DNA of 64,000 nt from Propionibacterium acidifaciens DSM 21887 (GCF_000426605.1 NZ_AUFR01000009.1:1-64000), one strand, 5' to 3'. Shown: positions 44,901-53,839, counted from the first letter of the stretch. Made by a program: numbers and translations. The notes: generated by a model not told the origin, from the sequence alone.

Positions 44901-45565
44901 AAGACCTCGTTCTTGCGTTCGGAGATGTAGAACTGGTAGAGCCAGCCGATCACCTCGACGTCCTGGCAGTCCTCGACCGTGAGGGTCTCGACCGCCGTGG
45001 CCCGCACCGAGCCGTCGGCCAGCAGGTTGCCGGGCATGAGCAGGCTCGTGAAGCTGCCGTCGGCGGCGAACATGAAGGGCATGGCCCGGTGCCAGAAGGC
45101 GCAGTGGGCGGCCAGGATCAGCCCGTAGGCCTCGCCCTGCGCGTCGTGGCTGGTCAGGGTTCCGTCGAGCAGGCCGGTGATGCGTTCCACCTGCGCCGGG
45201 CGGGTGAAGACATCGGGGTCGAACTCGCCGCGTTTGGCCGCCGCCAGCACTGCCGGTTGGCCGCTCGCTCGGCCCGCCTCGGGCGAGACGACGGGCGTGG
45301 GCGTGCACCGGTTGGCGTCCATGAAGCGCAGGGCGACGATCCGGTTGAACCATGCGTAGGCCTGCTCCTCGACGATGCGCCGTCGCCCCTCCCGGCCCCC
45401 GCCGTGGCGGGCGATGGCGTCCTCGAGTTCTCCGACCGCACCGGGGGCCTCGACCCGTGCGGTCGAGGCCGGGGCGAGCGCGGCCATGAGCCGGGCCTCG
45501 ACCTCTGCGATGAGCCCGCTGCGGGCCGAGGCCGCGAAGGCTTCGAGTTTCTTCGTGTCGATCAC
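41984..45565 (-). CDS. pglX: BREX-1 adenine-specific DNA methyltransferase PglX
   Basis: 1193 residues. The SAM-binding motif is MDPACGSGHML (about 296-306) and the catalytic motif is VVTNPPYMGS (about 463-472), N6-adenine type. PglX methylates one strand of a non-palindromic site to mark self DNA. It carries the target-recognition region in its C-terminal half. Around 42950-43330 (about residues 745-870) base composition becomes distinctly AT-richer, as expected for an exchanged target-recognition segment. The start overlaps the brxC stop (ATGA). No homopolymer phase-variation tract was seen. Confidence 0.96.
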   Translation of the reverse strand: MIDTKKLEAFAASARSGLIAEVEARLMAALAPASTARVEAPGAVGELEDAIARHGGGREGRRRIVEEQAYAWFNRIVALRFMDANRCTPTPVVSPEAGRASGQPAVLAAAKRGEFDPDVFTRPAQVERITGLLDGTLTSHDAQGEAYGLILAAHCAFWHRAMPFMFAADGSFTSLLMPGNLLADGSVRATAVETLTVEDCQDVEVIGWLYQFYISERKNEVFAGFKRNKKAGPDEIPAATQLFTPDWIVRYLVQNSVGRLWLLNHPESALGGRMEYYIEPTGEEDFLRIERPEELTVMDPACGSGHMLTYAFDLLYEIYEEEGYAPSEIPELILTHNLRGTEIDGRAGALAAFALMMKARARQRRFLRTHVQPRIRVIESAEFTPDELDRLVSAGGDRRAEEDFWQCFRHADMLGSLISPDSETLAVAKAQAEDLDSDTLVGANLRERAEQVLCQAEYLAREYAVVVTNPPYMGSKNMDAVLSDWGKTHHPAAKADLFAAFIERCLALAEGGHGLVAMITMQGWMFLGSFEELRRRILSSAPPVTMAHLGERAFDSIGGEVVSTTAFILEQGRSPERQSCYLRLVEGSSEAEKEELLAEAVRGSAPRFILTARELASVPGARIAYWLSPAMLRVFAEGSPLGEIAAPRVGLQTGDNLRFLRHWFEVSRDKSCFTAASREEAAASGAKWFPHLKGGAFRKWWGNQEYVVNWEHDGAEIQEFRDAGGKQKSRPQNIDSYFKPAISWSRVSSGEPSFRFTSEGFIPNDVAPVILGSDLERLALLNSTATQRILESLAATMHFEVGQLAELPIIDFGVPDDNSKSASIADGLIELSRGDWNSYELSWGFVGSPLMECTQPNESLEGALECWWNDSTRAGREAQELEEENNRYWTCVYGLEDEVPTEVPLNRVSLTSNPWFRYAPAKGEERSEAEYRELFAADAVRDLISYAVGCMFGRYSLDEPGLILASQGETIQDYVARVPEPTFAPDDDNVIPVTQDDWFEDDIVARFRTFLKASFGEANLEENVRCIESVLGKPLRRYFLRDFYKDHCKRYSNRPIYWMFSSRPDGKGVFNALIYLHRYTPATLNTVLNEYLREFQTKLRAEIDQLERSDRSANLKRADKYRKDLLECEDYERDILYPLATRNLDLDLDDGVLVNYLRFGKALVRIKAIEEKRHDVETWTWPVNPLQPEESKK

Positions 45566-48500
45566 AGCGAGACCTGCTTCCCGGAGTCGATGGCCTCGTG
45601 CAGGATGGCGCGCAGCTCCTCGAGGTAGGCGTCGGCGTCGGCGGTGGTGCGCAGCAGCCTGGCCCGGGGCCTCGGCAGGCGACGGATCGGGACGATGGGC
45701 CGGGGCGGGGCGGCCGGCTCGTCAGAGCCCTGCTCCCGGTGCGGGCGGGCCGTCTCGACGAGTGAGAGCAGTTCGGTGTAGCCGTCCTCGTCGAAGTCGT
45801 TCGCGATCTGGCGGATGAGCGGCACCGAGGCGGCATCGGCGATCCTGACCTGGACGCTGCTGCCCGCATCTTCGACCCCGGCGCGGGCCTCGTCGGTGGT
45901 CTCGGCCCAGGCGGCGCTGCCGCGGATGGCCGCCACCCGTGCGTTGACCACGGCGGCGGCCTTCTCGCGCTCGTCGTCGAGCACCCGGCCGAGACCCCTC
46001 CGCAGCGCCGCTGCGGTCTCCTTGAGCCGGTTGATGCCCTGCCCGCGCAGGATCCGCGGATCGTCCAGCAGGGCCTGGACCCTCTCGGCCTGCCCGTCAT
46101 GGAGATAGGCGAGATTGTCGCGGTTGGCGCCCACCAGCCGCATCGCGTCGTCGTAGATGCCCTTCTGGGGGCTGGCCAGGAAGTGGCGCACCGGGTCGAT
46201 GGCGTTCTCCTTGGCGTCCAGCAGATCGTCCGCATGGGCGGGTAGTTCCTCGAGGTACCACTCGGTGGGCTTCTCGAGGGTCCGGTCGAGCAGAGCGAGG
46301 GGCTCGTCGAGCAGCCTCATGAACGGGTACGTGCCGGCGTAGGCGTCGTGCGTCGTCCGCAGATCGCGGCGCTCCTCGGCAAGGGCACTCTTGACTTGGG
46401 ATGCCAGCTCCGAGGGATCGGCCGGCAGCTCGCCCCGGGAGAAGAACTCCTGGGCGAAGGCGCGAACGCGCTGCACCGCGGCCGGGTCGAACCGGCGCTG
46501 CCGGGTCACGACGATGCCTGCGTGCTTGTGACCGTTGCACAGGGCCTCGGGAAGCTCGGTGCGCTTGAGCCTGCGCCCGTCCAGGGAGAGCGCGACCTGC
46601 GATGTGGTGCACAGCCTGGTGACGGCGCACAGGATCGCCGCCAGCGGCCAGCCGTAGGGCTTGTCCTCGAAGCTCTCCACGATTCCCCTGACGGTGACGG
46701 TGGCATTGAGCCGGTGCTGGGCGGTGATGAAGGCCACCACCTCGTCGGCCGCCGGCTGGAGCCTGTCCTCGCCGCGGTCGATCATGGCGGGATCCTCCTC
46801 GGCGAACCGGGTGATGTCCGGCTCGGCGTAGTTGATCCCGTCCAGGAGCGAGAGCTGGGTGTAGGTGCGGTCGACGAGCTGGGCCATGGCCTCGTCGATG
46901 CGGTCCTTCGGGCCGACCGCCCGCACATTGATCTGGGCTCCGTTGATGATGAATTCGGCCCGTTCGATGGCCTCCCTGACCCGTCCGACCAGCTCTCGGC
47001 GGCGTTCCTGGTTGAGTCGGCTCTTGGCGTCGAGGATGTGGCGCTGGGTCTCGGTCAGCGACGAGGAGCGCCGGCGCCGCGCATATTTGTCCGTCTGCAC
47101 GTGCAGGCGCAGGTCGGCGTACAGCCGCGGGTCGTCGGGCAGCAGCACCCGTACCTCGTCGCGCCCCATGGACTGCGCCATGACGACCTCGCGCGGCTGC
47201 CCCAGCGCCGGGGAGACGTAGTGGACGGCGAGCGGATGGGCGCGGCTGTAGAGGACGTCGTCAAGCCGCAGCTCGTACTTGAAGTCGCGTCCGGTCGGCG
47301 TGTGGCGGAAGGTCGTGGACTTCACCACGTCGTCACTGATGATCGTGGACAGGAGCTTGGAGACCTCCGCCGGGCCGATGTCGGTGTTCTTGATCTCCTG
47401 CTCGATCTCCTGCTCCTCGTCGGTCAGGTATTCGTACGCGGTACCGGCGCGCTGCACATAACTCCGCCCCTCCAGCAGGTCGAGGGCCCCGGTGATCCTG
47501 CTGGTGAGCCCGGCGATGTCCTGGTCGAAGCGGTCGTAGAGCAGCACGGTGAGGTTGCGGGCCGTTGCGGTGAAGCCGTCGACGTATTTGACGAGGAACA
47601 GGGCCTTGAGCAGGCGGATCGCGATCGTGGAGGTCTCGGAGCCGGAGGGCAGCTGCTTCTCGGCCTCCAGGATGTTGCGGATCGCGGCGGCCTTCACGGT
47701 CTGACCGATGCCCGAGAACATGAGGTCGAAGGGCGCCACGGCGCCGACGGGCTCGTCCGCGAGCTCCTTCGCCACGTCCTGGATGACGCCCAGCATGGAG
47801 CGCTCGCCGACCGAGGCGTGGCGGCCCTCGAACACGTTGTGCCCCGACAGGCCGACCAGCGCCGCCTGGAAGAGCGGGAACTGGTAGGGCACGAAGGGAT
47901 AGCTGCCGGTGAAGTGCTCCCGGCCCTGATAGTTGCGGTAGGTCTTGGCCCCGTCCGCGAAGTCGAACAGGGTGCGGAAGTTCGCGCGCTGGGCGTCGTA
48001 CAGCGCGTCGAGCTCGGCCTCGCCGTCGGCGTTCTTGCCGAGCAGGCGCTTCTCGATGACCTCCTCGACATCGCGGCTGGTCAGTTTCATGCGGGTGGCG
48101 AAGCGGGCCTGGATCTTGGAGAAGTCGTTGGCCTGCCATGTGGTGCGGTCGCCGATGACCCCGTCCATGTCCTCCTGGCTGGTGACGCACACCCACGCCC
48201 TGCCGCCGCACTTCGTGTTGAGGGATTCGACGATGGTCTGGAGGTTGAGCATGAGTTTCGTGTCGGAGCCGATGAACTGGCCCACCTCGTCGGCCAGGAA
48301 CAGCAGCCGACGATCCGCGGGGCGCTCGGCCAGCCACTGGGCGACCTCGTCGGCGAAGTCCTCGATGGACAGGGTGAACCGCTCCTCGTAGCGGGCGAGG
48401 ATGTTCTCGGTGGGCGGCTCCCCGGTCACCTTCGCCCAGGCCTGCGTGACATTGCGCTCCTGCAGGATGCCCTCCTCGCGGCCCTGCTCCCAGGGCACCG

Positions 48501-49077
48501 AGGCGATCTCGGCGAAGGCCTCGCGGAAGCGCCCCAGCAGGCCGCGGCGGTCGAGGTCGCGTTCGAAGCGGGCCACCGACGGCTCGCCAGAGTAGTAGCC
48601 GCGGGCCTCGTTGAACACCTTGACGAAGACCTGCAGCAGGGCGTCGGTCTGGTTCTTGTCGATGAGCGGCGCCTTCTGGTCGATGTTGAACAGCAGGCAG
48701 GTGGCGGGAATGCGCGCCACCCTCGCCAGCGAGGCGGCGAGCATGGAATCGCCCTCGGCCTTGGCGGTGAAGGCGTCGACGACCGACCCACGAGGATGAT
48801 CCTGGCCCGGCACATCGCCCAGCAGGTGGGCGAGCATCTTGAGCAGGTGCGATTTTCCGGAGCCGAAGAAACCGGAGATCCACACGCCGTTGCCGCCGCC
48901 GTAGACCGGGGCGGTGTAGGCCTCCAGCAGATCGGACAGGGCGGCGGCGGTCTCGCCGGTGAGCACGTACTCGTCGATCTCGGTCGCCAGATGCTCGGCG
49001 TCGTCGGCCTTGATGACGCCCTCGATCGGACGGGCGATGTCCTTGGCGAAGATGCTGCCGATCGTGACGTCGCTCAT
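45562..49077 (-). CDS. brxC: BREX ATPase BrxC
   Basis: 1171 residues, the family's usual length (about 1200). An N-terminal P-loop GFFGSGKSHLLK (about 64-75) and Walker-B-like RLLFLADEVGQF identify the ATPase domain. A long, largely helical C-terminal part follows. BrxC is an Orc/Cdc6-related AAA+ protein essential for BREX modification and exclusion. The start overlaps the brxB stop (ATGA) and its own stop overlaps pglX. No frame disruption was seen. Confidence 0.96.
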   Translation of the reverse strand: MSDVTIGSIFAKDIARPIEGVIKADDAEHLATEIDEYVLTGETAAALSDLLEAYTAPVYGGGNGVWISGFFGSGKSHLLKMLAHLLGDVPGQDHPRGSVVDAFTAKAEGDSMLAASLARVARIPATCLLFNIDQKAPLIDKNQTDALLQVFVKVFNEARGYYSGEPSVARFERDLDRRGLLGRFREAFAEIASVPWEQGREEGILQERNVTQAWAKVTGEPPTENILARYEERFTLSIEDFADEVAQWLAERPADRRLLFLADEVGQFIGSDTKLMLNLQTIVESLNTKCGGRAWVCVTSQEDMDGVIGDRTTWQANDFSKIQARFATRMKLTSRDVEEVIEKRLLGKNADGEAELDALYDAQRANFRTLFDFADGAKTYRNYQGREHFTGSYPFVPYQFPLFQAALVGLSGHNVFEGRHASVGERSMLGVIQDVAKELADEPVGAVAPFDLMFSGIGQTVKAAAIRNILEAEKQLPSGSETSTIAIRLLKALFLVKYVDGFTATARNLTVLLYDRFDQDIAGLTSRITGALDLLEGRSYVQRAGTAYEYLTDEEQEIEQEIKNTDIGPAEVSKLLSTIISDDVVKSTTFRHTPTGRDFKYELRLDDVLYSRAHPLAVHYVSPALGQPREVVMAQSMGRDEVRVLLPDDPRLYADLRLHVQTDKYARRRRSSSLTETQRHILDAKSRLNQERRRELVGRVREAIERAEFIINGAQINVRAVGPKDRIDEAMAQLVDRTYTQLSLLDGINYAEPDITRFAEEDPAMIDRGEDRLQPAADEVVAFITAQHRLNATVTVRGIVESFEDKPYGWPLAAILCAVTRLCTTSQVALSLDGRRLKRTELPEALCNGHKHAGIVVTRQRRFDPAAVQRVRAFAQEFFSRGELPADPSELASQVKSALAEERRDLRTTHDAYAGTYPFMRLLDEPLALLDRTLEKPTEWYLEELPAHADDLLDAKENAIDPVRHFLASPQKGIYDDAMRLVGANRDNLAYLHDGQAERVQALLDDPRILRGQGINRLKETAAALRRGLGRVLDDEREKAAAVVNARVAAIRGSAAWAETTDEARAGVEDAGSSVQVRIADAASVPLIRQIANDFDEDGYTELLSLVETARPHREQGSDEPAAPPRPIVPIRRLPRPRARLLRTTADADAYLEELRAILHEAIDSGKQVSL

Positions 49078-49682
49078 GCTGGCTCCTGTTCCAGGATGTT
49101 CTTGGCCCGGTAGTACTGGTCGTCGGAGAGTCTGCCGAACAGCACGAGGGCCGAGCCGAGGGTGGCCGACTGACGGTACTCGCCGGGGAAGAGCACCAGC
49201 ATCGGCCGGCTCGAGGCCACCGTCTGAAGATTGTTCAGCACGGTGTGGGTGCGGATGACGGGGAAGACCTTGCCGATGCCGGTGAGGAAGAGGATGTCGT
49301 AGTCCGGCTGGGCGTCGAGACGCTTCCTGATGGCCGGGGCGATGTGCTTCTCGGGGTCGAGCATCCGCTGGAGATCATGCTGGAAGTCGCTCTTGCAACG
49401 GCGGGATTCCAGCTCGTCGAGCCGATCGAGGACGCCGCGCTCCCCCAGCATGCCGATCGCGAGCTCGAACAGGTCGATGGTGATGACGGTCAGGCCCTGC
49501 TCGGTCTGCAGCGCGGTCCGGATTCTGCCGGCGGCGGCCGCCACCTCGAGCTCCCACTCGGGTGGATAGGCCCAGATGAAGAAGGGCACCTCACGGCCCA
49601 AGCCCTTCATCCGCTGGAAGCGCCGGGACGAGAGCACCGCCAGAACACGCTGCTCCTCCTCGGCCAGGTTGCGCTCGCTCAT
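49074..49682 (-). CDS. brxB: BREX protein BrxB
   Basis: 202 residues of the DUF1788 family. It is recognised by EVPFFIWAYPPEWE near the start, ILFLTGIGKVFPVIRTHTVL and the C-terminal MLVLFPGEY, the usual BrxB blocks. The start ATG overlaps the brxA stop (ATGA) and its stop overlaps the brxC start. It has no assigned enzyme activity and is required for full BREX function in type 1 systems. Confidence 0.94.
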   Translation of the reverse strand: MSERNLAEEEQRVLAVLSSRRFQRMKGLGREVPFFIWAYPPEWELEVAAAAGRIRTALQTEQGLTVITIDLFELAIGMLGERGVLDRLDELESRRCKSDFQHDLQRMLDPEKHIAPAIRKRLDAQPDYDILFLTGIGKVFPVIRTHTVLNNLQTVASSRPMLVLFPGEYRQSATLGSALVLFGRLSDDQYYRAKNILEQEPA

Positions 49683-50311
49683 GCCGGGCTCCCCACCAGC
49701 GCGTCCTCCACCGGGAAGAACCGGAGATCGCTCGGCGTGCGGGCGCGGAGGAAGGAGGCGACCTCGCACGACAGCAGCGGAGACAGGATCCGGCCGTCGT
49801 CGAGGAGCTCCGCCTGGCGCATGGCAAGGAACAGGTTCACGCGCAGCTTGGACCGGGTGGACGGCTTGACCGCATCGAGCTCGTGGTGCCACAACGCCTT
49901 CGCGGCCCAGAAGCGTTCGAAGTCCTCGGCCCCCAACGCGGGAGCGCCGAGGAGGAAGCCGTCGCGCAGCACCTCCTGCGCGAACTCGCCGACGAAGGCG
50001 TACCGGCGGCAGAACGCGACCCACATGAGGTGCCTGTGGTCGGGCCCGGGCGCCGTGGCCACGTGCGCCGTCTCCTCGTCGCTCAGGGTCGCCATGCGCT
50101 GGACGAGCTCCCGGGCGAGCCGCACCGCCGTGGCGTGCGTGCGGGCGTGGAGCAGATTGCCCTCGTCGAGGGCCCGGCGGGCAGCCGCCCAGTCGCCCAG
50201 CTCCCCGTGGAGCCGGGCGGCGACCCTGGACTCCTCGGCGAACAGGCCGCCGACGAGGAAGGACAGGCGGTACGGCTGCGGAATCGTCTCGTGCACTCTG
50301 CTCGCTTTCAT
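49679..50311 (-). CDS. brxA: BREX protein BrxA
   Basis: 210 residues of the DUF1819 family. It is recognised by YRLSFLVGGLFAEESR near the N terminus and by its position as the first gene of a type 1 BREX operon before brxB. BrxA is a small DNA-binding protein of NusB-like fold. The upstream 400 bp (50312-50708) must hold the operon promoter, which I could not place exactly. No other start between this ATG and the alpha-galactosidase is plausible. Confidence 0.94.
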   Translation of the reverse strand: MKASRVHETIPQPYRLSFLVGGLFAEESRVAARLHGELGDWAAARRALDEGNLLHARTHATAVRLARELVQRMATLSDEETAHVATAPGPDHRHLMWVAFCRRYAFVGEFAQEVLRDGFLLGAPALGAEDFERFWAAKALWHHELDAVKPSTRSKLRVNLFLAMRQAELLDDGRILSPLLSCEVASFLRARTPSDLRFFPVEDALVGSPA

Positions 50312-50424
50312 GCTCGTGCGGGGCGTCGTGGGCGCAGGCGGCCGCCCTGCCGTGTCAGTGCTCGCCCGGCCCGCGCTTCACTTCACGAACAGGGTACGGC
50401 GGCCCACTGACATGTTGCCGCCCC

Positions 50425-50511
50425 CCACGCCCGCGCGCAGCGGAGCGCCGTTTCTTCCCGATGTCGGTCATCGGCCCCGAAAGTCCACGCCCGCGCGCAG
50501 CGGAACGCCGT
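50425..50511 (-). CRISPR. Two-repeat CRISPR-like remnant (possible I-E type)
   Basis: CCACGCCCGCGCGCAGCGGA then R-CGCCGT occurs at 50425-50451 and 50485-50511, differing by one base (G/A). The spacing is exactly 60 bp, giving a 33-bp spacer (50452-50484). The reverse complement reads GGCGTTCCGCTGCGCGCGGG then CGTGG, with a CCGC/GCGG stem and a GTTCC start as in type I-E repeats. There are only two copies and no cas genes, so it is a remnant or an orphan pair at best. Confidence 0.35.
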
Positions 50512-50520
50512 CCCGGCCCG

Positions 50521-50568
50521 TTCACTGTGCGGAGATCGCTCGTCATTCCACCGGCTCCGCACAGTGAA
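50521..50568. repeat. 14-bp perfect inverted repeat with a 20-nt loop
   Basis: TTCACTGTGCGGAG (50521-50534) and CTCCGCACAGTGAA (50555-50568). It lies 140 bp before the alpha-galactosidase. It could be an operator of a sugar regulator or an RNA hairpin. It lacks a U-run, so a simple terminator is unlikely. Confidence 0.6.
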
Positions 50569-50708
50569 CCGGCGGGGTGAACCGCCACGTGGTGAGACGC
50601 GCACCCACCATCGGCCCACCGGTTATCATGGTGCCCACGCGGCTCCCGCCGCCGGGCACCGCGCTCCGCACCCCTCACAAGGGGTCCTGAGACGAGGACA
50701 TCGTTGTC

Positions 50709-52925
50709 ATGACCGTGCATCTGCGCCGAGCCGGCACCTCGCTGGTCCTGGACCTGCCGACGGACCGCTTCCCCGTCGTCCGCCACTGGGGCACGGACCT
50801 GGGGCCGTTCGACGGCGCGGCGTTCACCGACCTCGCGACGGCGCAGGCGACGTCGACCGGCGACAACAGCACCTGGATCACCAACGACCTGCCCGTCCTG
50901 CCGCTGCCCCACCTGGGCTGGGCGGGGCGCCCCGCACTGCTCCTCCACCGCCAGGACGGCTCGGCCTTCTCCGCCCACGTGACCGGGATCGCCCATGCGG
51001 TGGCCGCCGAGGCCGGCGCCGACGTCGTGCGCTCGGTCGGCGCCGACCCCGTCCATGCCATCGGCGTGGCCACCGAACTGCGCCTCGAGGCCTGCGGGCT
51101 CGTCCGCGTCCGCGTCACCGTCACGAACCGGGCGACCGACGGGCGGGGCCCCCAGGGCTCACCCCTCGTCGTGGGCGAGGTCACCCCCGTCCTGCCGGTC
51201 CCCGCCGATGCGTCCGAGCTGCTCGACATGGCCGGGCACCACGGCCGGGAGCGTCGTCTCGTGCGCACGCCCTTCACCGCCGGCACCAGACTGCGCGAGA
51301 GCTGGGAGGGCCGCCCGGGCCACGACGCCGCCACCTGGCTGGCCGCCGGACGCACCGGTTTCGGCTGGCGCTCCGGCACCGTCCACGGCGTGCACCCGGC
51401 CTGGTCCGGGAACACCCGCTCGGTCGCCCTCAACACCTCCCAGGGCCTGCGCCTGCTCGGGGCGGGCGAGCTGCTCCACCCGGGCGAGGTCGTGCTCGAC
51501 CCGGGCGAGTCCTACACGTGCCCCTGGGCGGTCTTCTCCTGGGGGGAGGGCCTGGACGAGCTCGCCGGCCGCGCCCACGCCTGGCTGCGCTCCCTGCCCT
51601 CGCACCCCGCCCGGCCCCGCCCCGTGCTGCTCAACACCTGGGAGGCCGTCTACTTCGACCACGACCTGGGCACCCTCACGGCCCTGGCCGACGAGGCCGC
51701 CGCCCTCGGGGTCGAGCGCTTCGTCGTCGACGACGGCTGGTTCGGTTCCCGCCGCGACGACCGCTCCGGCCTGGGCGACTGGTGGGTCTCCCCCGACGCC
51801 TGGCCGCAGGGGCTGGAGCCGCTGGCCGAGCACGTGCGGGGCCTCGGCATGGAGTTCGGCCTGTGGTTCGAGCCCGAGATGGTCAACGCCGACTCCGACC
51901 TCGCCCGGGCCCACCCCGACTGGATCCTCTCCGACGGCGCGGGCGGCGCCCCCGAGCACCGCAACCAGCGGGTCCTCGACCTCACCGCCCCCGGCGCCTG
52001 GGACCACCTCCGCGACACGATGAGCGGGCTCGTCGAGCGACTGGGCATCGCCTACATCAAGTGGGACCACAACTCGCCCCTGCTCACCGCCGGGCACCAG
52101 GCGGCCGGCACCCGCTGCGGCGCCCCCGCCGTCCACGACCAGACCCTCGCCTACTACCGGCTCCTGGACGCCCTGCACGGGCGCTTCCCCGGGCTGGAGA
52201 TCGAGTCGTGCGCCGGTGGGGGCGGGCGCATCGACCTCGGCGTCACGGAGCGGGTCCAGCGCGTGTGGGCCAGCGACTGCAACGACGCCCACGACCGCCA
52301 CGACATCAACCGCGGCACGATGCTGCTGCTGCCGCCCGAGCTCGTCGGCACCCACGTGGGGAACCGCCGGGACCACACGACCCGCCGCGAACTGGACATC
52401 TCCTTCCGGGCCGGCACGGCCCTGTGGGGCCACATGGGCGTGGAGTTCGACCTGCTGTCGGCCCCCGAGCCCGAGCGGCGCGCCCTCGCCTCCTTCATCG
52501 CCCTGCACAAGCGGCTCCGCCCCCTGCTGCACTCCGGCGTCCTCGTCCACGCCGACCTCGACGAGGACGAGCCCCTGCGCATCCAGGGCGTCGTCGCGGC
52601 CGACGGCTCCGACGCCCTCTACGAGATCGCGGCCCTCGGCCAGCCGCTCTCGTGGCCCGCCGCGCCCCGCCCGCTGCCGGGCCTCGACCCGGCGCGCACC
52701 TATCACGTGCGGCTCGAGACGCCGCTCGGCGAGGAGCTGCGCTATGGGGCCCCCTGGACCCGCCCCGAGGGCGTCGTCCTGCCCGGCGCCTATCTGTCGG
52801 CGACGGGCCTGTCCCTGCCCTCCATCCACCCGGACCACCTTCTGCTCGTGCGCGCGACCGCCCTCGGCCCGGACCGCGCGCCGGCGATCCGAGCACACTC
52901 CACGGCGAACGGAGGATCCTCATGA
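50709..52925 (+). CDS. Alpha-galactosidase, GH36 family
   Basis: 738 residues. It releases alpha-galactose from melibiose, raffinose or stachyose. GH36 landmarks are WEAVYFDHD, FVVDDGWFG, the nucleophile Asp in YIKWDHN (near residue 451), the SCAGGGGRIDLG block and the acid/base Asp region WASDCNDAHDR (near 520). The domain order is an N-terminal beta-sandwich, TIM barrel and C-terminal beta domain, of full length. There is no signal peptide, so it acts in the cytoplasm on oligosaccharides brought in by the ABC genes that follow. The stop overlaps the next start (ATGA). Confidence 0.95.
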   Translation: MTVHLRRAGTSLVLDLPTDRFPVVRHWGTDLGPFDGAAFTDLATAQATSTGDNSTWITNDLPVLPLPHLGWAGRPALLLHRQDGSAFSAHVTGIAHAVAAEAGADVVRSVGADPVHAIGVATELRLEACGLVRVRVTVTNRATDGRGPQGSPLVVGEVTPVLPVPADASELLDMAGHHGRERRLVRTPFTAGTRLRESWEGRPGHDAATWLAAGRTGFGWRSGTVHGVHPAWSGNTRSVALNTSQGLRLLGAGELLHPGEVVLDPGESYTCPWAVFSWGEGLDELAGRAHAWLRSLPSHPARPRPVLLNTWEAVYFDHDLGTLTALADEAAALGVERFVVDDGWFGSRRDDRSGLGDWWVSPDAWPQGLEPLAEHVRGLGMEFGLWFEPEMVNADSDLARAHPDWILSDGAGGAPEHRNQRVLDLTAPGAWDHLRDTMSGLVERLGIAYIKWDHNSPLLTAGHQAAGTRCGAPAVHDQTLAYYRLLDALHGRFPGLEIESCAGGGGRIDLGVTERVQRVWASDCNDAHDRHDINRGTMLLLPPELVGTHVGNRRDHTTRRELDISFRAGTALWGHMGVEFDLLSAPEPERRALASFIALHKRLRPLLHSGVLVHADLDEDEPLRIQGVVAADGSDALYEIAALGQPLSWPAAPRPLPGLDPARTYHVRLETPLGEELRYGAPWTRPEGVVLPGAYLSATGLSLPSIHPDHLLLVRATALGPDRAPAIRAHSTANGGSS

Positions 52926-53827
52926 GCGCCCTCACCGGGGCGGTTCCGAGACCCGGCAGGAGGACGAAGGACGACCGCGTGCTCGGCATCGCCTTCATCA
53001 TCCCCGCCGGCATCGGGCTCGTCGCCTTCTACCTGTGGCCGCTGGTCCGCGGCATCTGGTTGTCCCTCACCGAGTACAACCTGCTCACGCCCGAGCAGTT
53101 CACCGGTCTCGCGAACTACGAGCGCATGCTCGGCGACTCGATCTTCTGGAACGCGGTCAAGGTCACGCTCGAGTACGTCGTCATCAACATCGGCCTCCAG
53201 ACGCTCCTCGCGCTGCTCATCGCCGTGCTCATGCAGCGCCTCACCCAGTCGACCCTCGTCCGCTCGGTCGTCCTCACGCCCTACCTCGTCTCGAACGTCG
53301 TCGTGGCCATGCTCTGGCTGTGGATCCTCGACAACACCCTCGGCATCTCCAACCAGATCATCGAGGCCATCACCGGCGAGAGCGTCAACTTCTTCTCCTC
53401 GGCGCTCGCGATCCCGACCATCGCGCTCATCAACGTGTGGCGCCACATGGGCTACACGGCCCTGCTCATCTTCGCCGGCCTGCAGTCCATCCCGAACTCG
53501 GTCTACGAGGCCGGCAAGGTGGACGGCGCCAGCGAGTGGACGATGTTCTGGCGGATCACGATGCCGCTGCTGCGCCCCATCCTCGCGCTCGTCCTCATCA
53601 TGACGATGATCGGCTCCTTCCAGGTCTTCGACACGGTCTCCGTGACGACCCAGGGCGGCCCGGTCAACGCCACCCGCGTGCTCCAGTACTACATCTACGA
53701 CATGGCCTTCGGGCGCTTCCAGTTCGGCTACGCCTCGGCGATGGCCGTCGGACTGCTCATCGTGCTGGCCGCCATCACGATCCTCCAGTACCGGATGACG
53801 CGCGCCGGCGAGACGGACCTGGCCTGA
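52922..53827 (+). CDS. Sugar ABC permease (MalF/RafF/MsmF-like)
   Basis: 301 residues. Six predicted membrane helices from about 23 (LGIAFIIPAGIGLVAFYLW) onward. The cytoplasmic EAA loop is YEAGKVDGASEWTMFWRITMP, typical of carbohydrate-uptake-1 permeases. The start is coupled to the alpha-galactosidase stop with GGAGGATCC upstream. It pairs with the next permease and the lipoprotein for alpha-galactoside uptake, an inference from gene order. Confidence 0.93.
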   Translation: MSALTGAVPRPGRRTKDDRVLGIAFIIPAGIGLVAFYLWPLVRGIWLSLTEYNLLTPEQFTGLANYERMLGDSIFWNAVKVTLEYVVINIGLQTLLALLIAVLMQRLTQSTLVRSVVLTPYLVSNVVVAMLWLWILDNTLGISNQIIEAITGESVNFFSSALAIPTIALINVWRHMGYTALLIFAGLQSIPNSVYEAGKVDGASEWTMFWRITMPLLRPILALVLIMTMIGSFQVFDTVSVTTQGGPVNATRVLQYYIYDMAFGRFQFGYASAMAVGLLIVLAAITILQYRMTRAGETDLA

Positions 53828-53839
53828 GGAGGAACGACC

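Larger units (their letters stand above)
50312..50708. other. Divergent intergenic region between brxA and the alpha-galactosidase
   Basis: No gene. It must carry the promoters of both divergent operons. It also holds the repeat pair 50425-50511 and the inverted repeat 50521-50568, listed separately. Confidence 0.8.

Noticed and set aside
46348-49113. 921-residue plus-strand open frame opposite brxC
   Set aside because: Antisense shadow of brxC; no motifs and a low-complexity composition.
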